From positions 1 to 5,771 of the forward strand of contig RFHX01000260.1 in assembly GCA_003695725.1 (NCBI GenBank): a stretch of DNA of 5,771 nt, in the 5' to 3' direction. The translations under genes were made by a program, and so were the position numbers. The notes beneath the pieces are model-generated. The model saw only the letters and a program-made list of their open reading frames with translations, made no database searches and was not told the DNA's origin. Below are positions 1-5,771 of the stretch, piece by piece. The first letter of the stretch is position 1, and each line of letters opens with the position of its first letter. Source of the DNA: J061 sp003695725 [NCBI: Candidatus Schekmanbacteria bacterium]. Its GTDB lineage: Bacteria; Schekmanbacteria; GWA2-38-11.

Positions 1-1058
1 CAAAATATCTCCAATGAAGCCTTAACTATTCTATTGATTTCCTCTTCAGTAAGCGATGGATAGATAGGAAGAGAAACAAATTTTTTGAAACACTCTTCAG
101 CACCTTTATAATCTTTTAAATTCATTTTTAAATATCTATGAAGGGGATAATAAATGGGCTTTTCTGCAAAAATACCTCTTTTTCTATATTCACCTATTAC
201 TTTTTTGACATTTCCCCTTTTGATTTTGATGATATACCTGTAGTAAATTGATTTTTTTCTCTCATCGAAGGAATGATGAATTACATTTGGCAACGATATC
301 CTTTTCGAATATTGAGAAGCAATCTTCCTCCTTTTAGAAATCATTCTTTTTAGTTTTGATAATTGGGCAATCCCAAGGGAAGCAGATAAATCAGTCATCT
401 TATAATTATACCTTACAGAATAGTTTTTTTTCTTGTCATAGGACCGAAGGTCTAAAATTGTTTTATGTATCCTTTCATTGTCACATACAATCATTCCTCC
501 CTCTCCTGTAGCTATCACTTTAGTTGCATAGAAGGAAAAAACTGCTACTCTTCCAAACCTACCTGTAAGTTTTCCATCATATTCAGCGCCAAGGGACTGG
601 GCACAATCCTCGATAACAGGGATGCCAAAGGATATTATCTCTTTTATATCTGCTGGTATCCCAAATAGATGAGGAACAATAATAGCTTTCGTCTTAGAAG
701 TAATCTTTTTTCTAACAGAATCAGGAGAAATATTGCCGTCATATGCAGATACATCAGCTATAACCGGTTTTGCACCTGTATAATTGACAGCGTTTAACAG
801 GGCAGGACAAACATAAGAGGGAATAATAACTTCATCGTTACCGCTCATTTTCAGTGAAAGCAAGGAAAGGTGAAGGGCTGATGTCCCACTGTTGACTGCT
901 ATGGCGTATTTTCGTTCTATCAGCTTCTTAAACTTTTTCTCAAAACGACGAACTTCTCCATCGAGGGCTATCATTCCGCTTTTCAAAACTCTGATGGCTG
1001 CATCGATTTCATCTTGTCCCAAATAGGGCTTTGAATGGGGTATAGGTAAAATTTTCAT
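1..1058 (-). CDS. DegT/DnrJ/EryC1/StrS-family PLP-dependent sugar aminotransferase (3' end outside window)
   Basis: A PLP enzyme that moves an amino group, usually from glutamate, onto a keto-sugar nucleotide, giving the amino sugars of O-antigens and capsules. Translating the reverse complement from the ATG at 1058 gives 352 residues with no stop up to the window edge. Family motifs in order: MKILPIPHSKPYLGQDEI at the start, NSGTSALHLSLL (56-67, cofactor phosphate region), PSYVCPA (81-87), PHLFGIPAD (129-137), VIEDCAQSLGA (148-158, with D151 expected to contact the pyridine nitrogen), FSFYATKVIATGEGGM (174-189, with K180 the expected Schiff-base lysine), YNYKMTDLSASLGIAQL, and KPIYYPLHRYL near the end. 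It ends inside the usual C-terminal pattern SLPIYPSLTEEEINRIV, so only a few residues should be missing. AGGTGA sits just before the ATG; an in-frame GTG at 1064 is a less likely start. The substrate cannot be told. The Asp usual in the GD step before the lysine strand is Arg here (GRFGRVAVFSF). Confidence 0.95.
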   Translation of the reverse strand, partial: MKILPIPHSKPYLGQDEIDAAIRVLKSGMIALDGEVRRFEKKFKKLIERKYAIAVNSGTSALHLSLLSLKMSGNDEVIIPSYVCPALLNAVNYTGAKPVIADVSAYDGNISPDSVRKKITSKTKAIIVPHLFGIPADIKEIISFGIPVIEDCAQSLGAEYDGKLTGRFGRVAVFSFYATKVIATGEGGMIVCDNERIHKTILDLRSYDKKKNYSVRYNYKMTDLSASLGIAQLSKLKRMISKRRKIASQYSKRISLPNVIHHSFDERKKSIYYRYIIKIKRGNVKKVIGEYRKRGIFAEKPIYYPLHRYLKMNLKDYKGAEECFKKFVSLPIYPSLTEEEINRIVKASLEIF

Positions 1059-1060
1059 TG

Positions 1061-1066
1061 TCACCT
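1061..1066 (-). promoter_or_regulatory. Shine-Dalgarno of the aminotransferase gene
   Basis: AGGTGA matches the 3' half of the ideal ribosome-binding sequence and overlaps the TAG stop of the deacetylase (TAGGTGACAATG). It is 2 nt before the ATG at 1058, equal to 5 nt when measured from the AGG core, which is a normal distance. It favours the ATG over the in-frame GTG that lies within the site itself. Confidence 0.65.
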
Positions 1067-1688
1067 ATTCTTCCGAAATATTGATAAAAACTCTCAAAGG
1101 AACAAATCCTTCTGCGTATTTTACTCTTGCAAGAGTACCCCTAAAATTAGCAGTGGATAAAACTATGTCTTCAATAGAAATACCCGCGATATTGGTGCGC
1201 ATAACTTGAGATGCATGTGCCTTCACCAACGCAATTTTTATATCCAAAACTTTTTCAATGTCGCTAAAAATGGTAGGACTAAAATCCTGAGTTGTGGGTC
1301 CTTCATAGAATAAAACATTCTTTGCATAGCGTGCTGCGGAAATTACTGCATTGCTTAAATGTCTATGGTCCTGATGAGTGTCGTTATAATAGTGCGTAAA
1401 AGTAAATACTGGTTTTACTTCCTTTATAACACTCTCAACTTTTTGAATCGTGCTCAATCGTGAATCGATTTTTGTATCTTCTAATCCTCCCCAAAAAATT
1501 TTTTTTACACCCATTATTCTTGCGGCTTCTTCCTGCTCTTTCTTTCTTACCTGAGGGTCACCTCCCTGCTCTCCCATTGTCATAATAAGATAATAAATTT
1601 CATCTCCTTTCTGGGCATATTTTTTCAAAGTTCCGCCGCAACCAACTTCAATATCATCGGGGTGTGAACCAATTGCAAGAATTTTCAT
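1065..1688 (-). CDS. PIG-L/LmbE-family N-deacetylase
   Basis: A 207-residue zinc-dependent deacetylase of the PIG-L/LmbE superfamily, which includes MshB, BshB and GlcNAc-PI deacetylase and removes N-acetyl groups from amino-sugar conjugates. The first motif is SHPDDIEVGCGGTL (8-21), with H9 and D12 as expected zinc ligands and D11 as the expected general base. The second is THYYNDTHQDHRHLSNA (98-114), with the HxDH element H105-Q-D107-H108 supplying the third zinc ligand. The core FWGGLEDTKI (65-74) and the tail AHASQVMRT (157-165) to YAEGFVPLRVF (191-201) are also typical. Length is near the lower end for the family, with no added domain or signal, so it is cytoplasmic. The ATG at 1688 overlaps the WbqC stop (ATGA) and has AAGGGG 7 nt upstream. 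In this setting the substrate is more likely a sugar nucleotide or lipid-linked sugar than a thiol precursor, which is inference. Confidence 0.92.
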   Translation of the reverse strand: MKILAIGSHPDDIEVGCGGTLKKYAQKGDEIYYLIMTMGEQGGDPQVRKKEQEEAARIMGVKKIFWGGLEDTKIDSRLSTIQKVESVIKEVKPVFTFTHYYNDTHQDHRHLSNAVISAARYAKNVLFYEGPTTQDFSPTIFSDIEKVLDIKIALVKAHASQVMRTNIAGISIEDIVLSTANFRGTLARVKYAEGFVPLRVFINISEE

Positions 1689-2377
1689 AACTTATCCCCT
1701 TTTAAAATTGAATAACTCTCTTTTCCACAATTAAAAAGAAGGTCAACTATAGAAAGGTGTGAAAGAAAACTGCCGTATTGTTGAGGATAGACTGGATGTT
1801 TATATTCTTGAAAAATCACCTCTATTCCAGAATCTTCATACTTCTTAAAATTCATATAATCTTTTCCCCCTGCTCCTGCCAAATATTTGTTAGCGCCAAT
1901 TCTCTTACATATACCGATTAGTCTTTCATCTGCATCATCTGGTAAATCATCCATTTCTGATGAACTGAGTGTTTTGGTCTTAATTCCTAAAAATGACATA
2001 ATTTTTATTATAAGGGCAATATTTAAATCTTTCAGGTAAATAAATTCTTTTTCAATAATTTTTTTTATTTCAGGAAAATATTCCATAAAATAAGGAGCAG
2101 ATGAATAGTTAATTTCAAGGGCTTTGAGATGTTTTCTTTTCCAATGTTTTTTTCTGTCAATGGTAACTTCAAAAATCTTCTGAGGAAATCTATAATTCAC
2201 GGGCACTGTAAGCCACATTGAAGAGTTGGCTGTTTTAATCTTGTTTCTATTTTGCCACTCATTCTTTTTGTATTGGACAGTATCCAAAAAGACAAAGACA
2301 TCACAGCTTGAAATCTTGTCAAAATAACCAAGCCATGGCAAATATTGAGGTTGATGGACAGATACAATCATAATCAC
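1685..2377 (-). CDS. WbqC-like family protein
   Basis: A 230-residue protein of the WbqC-like family, named after a gene in an enterobacterial O-antigen cluster and often found in polysaccharide loci. The family has no firmly known reaction; a role in adding an acyl or aminoacyl group to an amino sugar is a hypothesis. Signatures are the N-terminal VHQPQYLPWLGYFDKI (7-22), DVFVFLDTVQYKKNEW (26-41) followed by NRNKIK (43-48), WLTVPV (55-60), the glycine-rich YLAGAGGKDYM (165-175), and the C-terminal HPVYPQQYGSFLSHLSIVDL (194-213). Length is typical and no membrane segment is visible. The GTG at 2377 overlaps the PHP gene's TGA as GTGA, the same arrangement as two other junctions in this operon. 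An in-frame ATG at 2371, preceded by AAGTGA, would give MIVSVHQPQ and is equally plausible. The gene end overlaps the deacetylase start by 4 nt, tying the two together. Confidence 0.9.
   Translation of the reverse strand: MIMIVSVHQPQYLPWLGYFDKISSCDVFVFLDTVQYKKNEWQNRNKIKTANSSMWLTVPVNYRFPQKIFEVTIDRKKHWKRKHLKALEINYSSAPYFMEYFPEIKKIIEKEFIYLKDLNIALIIKIMSFLGIKTKTLSSSEMDDLPDDADERLIGICKRIGANKYLAGAGGKDYMNFKKYEDSGIEVIFQEYKHPVYPQQYGSFLSHLSIVDLLFNCGKESYSILKGDKL
1696..1701 (-). promoter_or_regulatory. Shine-Dalgarno of the PIG-L deacetylase gene
   Basis: AAGGGG lies 7 nt before the ATG at 1688, within the final codons of the WbqC-like gene. With the ATGA overlap it supports both coupled and direct initiation at this start. 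Confidence 0.7.
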
Positions 2378-3822
2378 TTTGAATCGAGGGAAACATTATA
2401 AAAAATTGGATTGCTTACCGCTTTCCCCCCATCCTTAAAATTAACCATTAATCTAAAATAGCCTTTATCATTAGAGCCTGCAGAAAATAAAAACTTCTTT
2501 TCAAAGGGCAGCATTATCTCCTTTTTTATAAAAATTTTCCCATTTCTTACTATAGTTAAAAATGCCTCTTCTTTTTTCCCATACTTTTCACTAATCATAA
2601 CAGATAAAATCGCTTCTCCACTCACCTTTAATGATTCACCCATTTCTGCTTCATTAACCTGCTCCTTATCACTCAATAGAAACTCATCAATGACAATTTC
2701 TCCGGAATTGCTCTGCCTTACAGCATAACAACGACCATTCTTTAATGCTTGAATGATGCTTTTTTTTGACAAGTTATCTGTAATAAAAATAGTTTTAACT
2801 TCATCAATCTTCTCATCCTCATCTCCATGATAATCTATACCTCCAACCGTCCAAATTGGTTTATTCCTCTCCTTTCTTATAAAATCTAAAAGTAAGATAT
2901 CCCACTCTTTTCCTGCCTCAATCATTGTCGCAGTATCACGATATAAACCTTCAAAAGCGGTATAATTGTAGGTTTTTAGCAAATCTTCTACATATTTTGG
3001 CGTCAACATTCTTACACCGTTGATTTCTCTTTCTTTGTAAGATTCAGGATGTGCCCATATTGACAATATTTCCTTCTCGTTGGCGTAATCAATCAATTCC
3101 TGATAAGGAATCACTCCGGCATTACTTTCATATTGGTTAAAAAGCGTACTTTGGAAGGGATGATAGTTGATTATTAAAAGAAGTGATATAATCGAACATA
3201 TCAACCCAAAAGCTTTAGCAAATTTTTCTCCTGTAAAATAAAGCAAGAAAGACAATATAAAAGCAAACAAAAAGAAAAGAGCTTTAGGCGTAAGCTCTTT
3301 TACATATCGGAGAGAAAAACCGTTATGTATTACAGGCAAATCATCTATTTCCTCCGCACTATGAAAGCCAACAAGAAGAATATGCTTTTGCCAATTATTT
3401 GCCGTTAAATTTCCATTAAAAATACTCCCCGACCAAAAATAATGGGCTGTTGATTCAACGCCAGGTATAACAACTACATTTTTTCTTCTTTTATTGATAT
3501 CCTCAATCTCTTCAATATATTCAGATGCTCCTCTTTTCGTAACGCTTTGAAGTTCATAGTCTTTTTTAAATATATTCCGAAATGGAGGTATCCCATACTC
3601 AACCTTTATGACATCATGATCTGTCATCAATACGGCTTTAATGCCCTTCTCCTTCGCTTTATCAACTATTTCTTCAAGAGAATTTCTGCCTGTAGAAAAC
3701 TGCGAATGAAGATGAATGAGGCCGTCGATTTTCATTCCATAGCAAATAGAAATACAAAAGAGAAAAAGGGAAAGGAAAGAAAAAAAGTGGAAAAACAATT
3801 TTTTAATTGACACTCTATTCAT
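2374..3822 (-). CDS. Membrane-anchored PHP-domain metallohydrolase (CehA/McbA-like)
   Basis: A 482-residue protein with a PHP metal-dependent hydrolase domain, a fold that splits phosphoesters and sometimes other esters. Recognisable ligand motifs are HLHSQFSTG (H37, H39), MTDHD (D68, H69), PGVES (E123), KHILLVG (H147), WAHPES (H258) and GGIDYHG (D330, H332), in the order expected of the family. The Asp usual in the first motif (SDG) is replaced by T44. Residues 9-28 form a signal sequence or anchor; no proper lipobox is seen. A second hydrophobic pair lies at 180-197 and 203-220, with the basic turn GEKFAKA between. This puts both halves of the PHP domain on the outer face of the membrane. 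Residues 373-482 look like a beta-sandwich of the kind seen at the end of CehA/McbA-like PHP proteins, with LTIVRNGK and GYFRLMV and ending near SNPIFYNVS. The ATG at 3822 overlaps the preceding GT4 gene by 8 nt and has AAGGG 8 nt upstream. The substrate is unknown. Its place in a glycan operon hints at glycan or lipid-phosphate processing, but that is inference. Confidence 0.88.
   Translation of the reverse strand: MNRVSIKKLFFHFFSFLSLFLFCISICYGMKIDGLIHLHSQFSTGRNSLEEIVDKAKEKGIKAVLMTDHDVIKVEYGIPPFRNIFKKDYELQSVTKRGASEYIEEIEDINKRRKNVVVIPGVESTAHYFWSGSIFNGNLTANNWQKHILLVGFHSAEEIDDLPVIHNGFSLRYVKELTPKALFFLFAFILSFLLYFTGEKFAKAFGLICSIISLLLIINYHPFQSTLFNQYESNAGVIPYQELIDYANEKEILSIWAHPESYKEREINGVRMLTPKYVEDLLKTYNYTAFEGLYRDTATMIEAGKEWDILLLDFIRKERNKPIWTVGGIDYHGDEDEKIDEVKTIFITDNLSKKSIIQALKNGRCYAVRQSNSGEIVIDEFLLSDKEQVNEAEMGESLKVSGEAILSVMISEKYGKKEEAFLTIVRNGKIFIKKEIMLPFEKKFLFSAGSNDKGYFRLMVNFKDGGKAVSNPIFYNVSLDSK
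3163..3285 (-). other. Two-helix membrane hairpin inside the PHP domain
   Basis: These codons give residues 180-220 of the PHP protein: two hydrophobic runs, ALFFLFAFILSFLLYFT and FGLICSIISLLLIINY, separated by the short basic turn GEKFAKA. They lie after ligands H37 to H147 and before H258, D330 and H332. With an N-terminal anchor oriented N-in, the basic turn would sit in the cytoplasm by the positive-inside rule and both flanking catalytic segments would sit outside. Topology is predicted from hydrophobicity by eye only. Confidence 0.75.
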
Positions 3823-4990
3823 TAACTAATCCCTTTTCTTTCAATAACTTCCTGTAGAGGTTTTCTATTTTTTCAACCATTCTTTTTACACTGAATGAAT
3901 CGGCTCTTTTCTGTCCCATCAAGCCCATTCTATTGCGCAATTCCTTGTTAAAAAACAATTGTTCTATTTTTTCTGCAATGCTTCTTTCATCTTCAGGCGG
4001 AATGACAAATCCCGTTAGACCATCCTCGATTATCTCTCTTACGCCTCCCACATCTGTCCCTATAACAGGAAGACCCGCTGCCATTGCTTCAACAATGACC
4101 TTTCCCATTCCCTCATTGACAGATGAAAGCACATAGAGGTCTAAAGAATAAAGAAAAGCTCTGCAATCGCTTTGCCAAGGAATAAAAAAAAATTTTTTTT
4201 CAAGCCCATATTCTAAGACAAGTTTTTTCAAAGATTTCTCCAATTCACCTTCGCCGGCAAGCATAAAATAGGCGTTATCAATCTTTGAAGAAACTATTTT
4301 TGCGGCTTTTATAAAATATTCAAACCCCTTGACTTTTACAAACCTCCCCATACTGCCCACAACGAAGGAGTTAGGAGGAATACGATTCTTTTTTACGAAT
4401 GGTCTTTCATTTTTTTGCGCATAGTTTTTAATGGAATCAACATCTACACCGCTATGAATTACAGAGATCTTTTTCTCATCTCCTACTTTGAAGGAAATAT
4501 GTTCTTTCTTCCCTCTTTCTGTAAGGCAAATCAGATTGTCTGTTATGGACGCTGTAATTCTTTCTATGAATATAAATATCCATGAAATTATTTTCCCATA
4601 ATAACCATAAAAAATGTGGCCATGAGGGGTGTGCACAATTACAGGAACACCGGTAAATTTGGCTGCCCATCTTCCGAGTATTCCTGCTTTTGAGCTATGA
4701 GTGTGGACAATATGGTAATTATTTTTACTGATAAAAGAATATATCTTAAAAAATGCCTTAACATCTTTGAGGGGATTAATTTCTCTTACCAAATCTTCAA
4801 TATTGAAAAAAACCTCAATATTTTTTTTTACAGAAGGCAAATATTTTTCATCAGGGTTTTTCGTCATTCCGTACAAAATAGAAGATTCATATCTTTCATT
4901 GTCAAGATTTTTTACAGTTAGAAGAGTATTTTCAGATGAACCGCCCTTGTCAAGGCGGGTGATAATGTGAAGCACCTTTATCCTTTTCAT
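3815..4990 (-). CDS. GT4-family glycosyltransferase
   Basis: Complete 391-residue GT4 enzyme, the usual length for the family. The N-terminal Rossmann domain opens with KVLHIITRLDKGGSSENTL, whose double glycine (16-17) is the conserved loop before helix 1. The acceptor side carries HIVHTHSSKAGILGRWAA (93-110) and HTPHGH (120-125). The donor domain starts near ISVIHSGVDVDSI (175-187) and shows GSMGRFVKVKGFEYFIKA with K221, the AGEGEL loop (245-250) and the EX7E motif EGMGKVIVE (E293 and E301), then AMAAGLPVIGTDVGGVREI. The ATG at 4990 is chosen because the family's N-terminus begins there and it overlaps the upstream TGA as ATGA. No Shine-Dalgarno lies within about 20 nt, so translation probably depends on coupling to the gene before it. 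The hydrophobic helix at 133-143 (KIISWIFIFIE) is a likely membrane-contact surface. The sugar transferred is unknown. The gene holds two long A/T homopolymers (4184-4200, 4821-4829). Confidence 0.95.
   Translation of the reverse strand: MKRIKVLHIITRLDKGGSSENTLLTVKNLDNERYESSILYGMTKNPDEKYLPSVKKNIEVFFNIEDLVREINPLKDVKAFFKIYSFISKNNYHIVHTHSSKAGILGRWAAKFTGVPVIVHTPHGHIFYGYYGKIISWIFIFIERITASITDNLICLTERGKKEHISFKVGDEKKISVIHSGVDVDSIKNYAQKNERPFVKKNRIPPNSFVVGSMGRFVKVKGFEYFIKAAKIVSSKIDNAYFMLAGEGELEKSLKKLVLEYGLEKKFFFIPWQSDCRAFLYSLDLYVLSSVNEGMGKVIVEAMAAGLPVIGTDVGGVREIIEDGLTGFVIPPEDERSIAEKIEQLFFNKELRNRMGLMGQKRADSFSVKRMVEKIENLYRKLLKEKGLVNE
3831..3835 (-). promoter_or_regulatory. Shine-Dalgarno of the PHP-hydrolase gene
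   Basis: AAGGG lies 8 nt before the ATG at 3822, inside the last codons of the preceding GT4 gene. It supports this ATG, which precedes the hydrophobic leader, rather than the internal Met30. Confidence 0.65.
4184..4200 (-). repeat. A8T9 homopolymer block inside the second GT4 gene
   Basis: On the coding strand eight A are followed by nine T, encoding KKFFF (residues 265-269). The reading frame is intact here. Such a block is a possible site of polymerase slippage, but several shorter A/T runs occur elsewhere in the window and the whole region is A+T-rich, so it may have no function. Confidence 0.4.
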
Positions 4991-5771
4991 AAAATAGATT
5001 TATAAATAGTTAAAAGCTTCTCTGCAGACTTTTCCCATGTATAATGCTCTTCAACTACTCTTCTCCCTTTTTTTGAAATTTCATCATAATATTCCTTTTT
5101 GTTCTTATATATATCAATCCACTGCAAAATACCTTCTGCAAGTGAATCAACCTCAGTTGAAGAAAAAATCAGCTTTTTATCTACCTTAGATAATATTTCA
5201 GGTGTCGCTCCTGCAGGGGTGCCAAGGACAGGTACTCCTGATGCAAGAGCTTCAACTGTCACAAGGCCGAACCCTTCCTGCTCAACTGTAGGAAGCAAAA
5301 AATAGTCTGACATTCTGTAAAAATCAGAAAGGTTGTTCTCATCGATATAGCCTGCAAAAATAATCAAATCGGAAAGACCTTCAGAATGTGCCATATTTTC
5401 AAGTTTTGATTTGAGTGGACCGCTTCCGCCGATTACAAAAAGAGATGATGTACAATGATTTTTGATTTTTTTTATTGCCTTGATAAGGTTTTCAAGTCCC
5501 ATACGAGGTTCCATATTTCTTAAAGTCGAAAATATTATTGATTCAGCAGGCAGATTAAATTTTTTTCTAAGCATCTGCTTATTATTCACTGGACAAAATC
5601 TGTCTTCATTGACACCACCGGGAATAATCTTGATTTTTGAATCATCTATTGATGCAAATTTCTTTAGTCTCTCTGATGTATATCTGCTCAATACTCTTAT
5701 GAGAGATGACTTTCTGAAATTATATTTTTCCATATATTTAATCAAAGGAATGACAAAGGTTCTATCTGTAA
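4987..5771 (-). CDS. GT4-family glycosyltransferase, C-terminal part (5' end outside window)
   Basis: Retaining GT-B glycosyltransferase of family GT4, which transfers a sugar from a nucleotide sugar to a glycan acceptor on the cytoplasmic side of the membrane. The frame stays open to the window edge, giving 260 visible residues, so the N-terminal acceptor domain is cut off. A TTG at 5745 could be read as a start, but the frame continues upstream as TDRTFVIP and a 250-residue GT4 would lack half the fold, so it is not the true start. Visible signatures are the linker IIPGGVNEDRF, the donor-domain opening LRNMEPRMGLENLI (basic residues usually contacting the nucleotide phosphates), the loop FVIGGSGPL, and the EX7E motif EGFGLVTVE (visible residues 165-173) followed by ALASGVPVLGTPAGATPEI. 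The last helices, with YTWEKSAEKL, are typical of the family end. Its TGA stop overlaps the next gene's ATG (ATGA). Donor and acceptor cannot be told from sequence. Confidence 0.93.
   Translation of the reverse strand, partial: TDRTFVIPLIKYMEKYNFRKSSLIRVLSRYTSERLKKFASIDDSKIKIIPGGVNEDRFCPVNNKQMLRKKFNLPAESIIFSTLRNMEPRMGLENLIKAIKKIKNHCTSSLFVIGGSGPLKSKLENMAHSEGLSDLIIFAGYIDENNLSDFYRMSDYFLLPTVEQEGFGLVTVEALASGVPVLGTPAGATPEILSKVDKKLIFSSTEVDSLAEGILQWIDIYKNKKEYYDEISKKGRRVVEEHYTWEKSAEKLLTIYKSIL

Noticed and set aside
465-668. Plus-strand ORF of 67 codons
   Set aside because: It is antisense to the PLP-lysine region of the aminotransferase, which is well supported on the minus strand.
2395-2400. Perfect TATAAT on the minus strand just before the WbqC-like gene
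   Set aside because: No -35-like hexamer lies 16-18 nt upstream, and it falls within PHP codons of an A+T-rich region, so chance is the simpler explanation.
3547-3810. Plus-strand ORF of 87 codons
   Set aside because: It lies wholly antisense to the N-terminal part of the PHP gene, which has clear family motifs, and its lysine-rich product resembles no family I recognise.
3733-3822. Possible lipoprotein signal in the PHP protein leader
   Set aside because: The Cys in SICYG is preceded by Ile, where a lipobox needs a small residue, so a plain signal or anchor is more likely.
4184-4200. A/T palindrome that could look like a terminator
   Set aside because: There is no G+C-rich stem and it lies in the middle of an intact gene.
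4476-4670. Minus-strand ORF of 64 codons in a different frame
   Set aside because: It is an out-of-frame reading inside the second GT4 gene, with no recognisable domain.
4697-5305. Several plus-strand ORFs of 67-74 codons
   Set aside because: All are antisense to the conserved GT4 genes and have no recognisable features.
1-5771. Search for tRNA, rRNA, CRISPR arrays, insertion sequences, riboswitches or attachment sites
   Set aside because: Reading by eye found no spaced direct repeats, inverted-repeat ends or structured RNA motifs; the window is almost fully coding.

Overview
The window is an A+T-rich stretch (about one third G+C by eye) coding almost end to end on the minus strand. It reads as the interior of one operon for a surface polysaccharide or glycolipid. 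No ribosomal, tRNA, phage or insertion-sequence marker is present to fix the lineage. Clear Shine-Dalgarno sequences, bacterial glycan-gene families and an exported metallohydrolase suggest a low-G+C bacterium, possibly one with two membranes. TGA ends several of the genes, so the genetic code is one that uses TGA as a stop.

In transcription order, from high to low coordinates, the genes are: (1) the C-terminal part of a GT4 glycosyltransferase, whose 5' end lies outside the window (4987-5771); (2) a complete GT4 glycosyltransferase (3815-4990); (3) a membrane-anchored PHP-domain metallohydrolase (2374-3822); (4) a WbqC-like protein (1685-2377); (5) a PIG-L/LmbE-type deacetylase (1065-1688); (6) a DegT/DnrJ/EryC1/StrS aminotransferase of which 352 codons are visible (1-1058), lacking only its extreme C-terminus. 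The junctions overlap by 4, 8, 4 and 4 nt and then leave a 6-nt gap, so the set is almost certainly co-transcribed and translationally coupled. There is no intergenic space for a promoter or terminator, and no noncoding stretch longer than 6 nt.

How the genes may work together: the aminotransferase would make an amino sugar on a nucleotide carrier. The deacetylase and the WbqC-like protein probably alter the N-acyl decoration of that or another sugar (inference). The two GT4 enzymes would add sugars to a lipid-linked or surface glycan on the cytoplasmic face. The PHP protein is the odd member. It has an N-terminal signal/anchor and a two-helix membrane hairpin set between its metal ligands, so its active site is predicted to face away from the cytoplasm.
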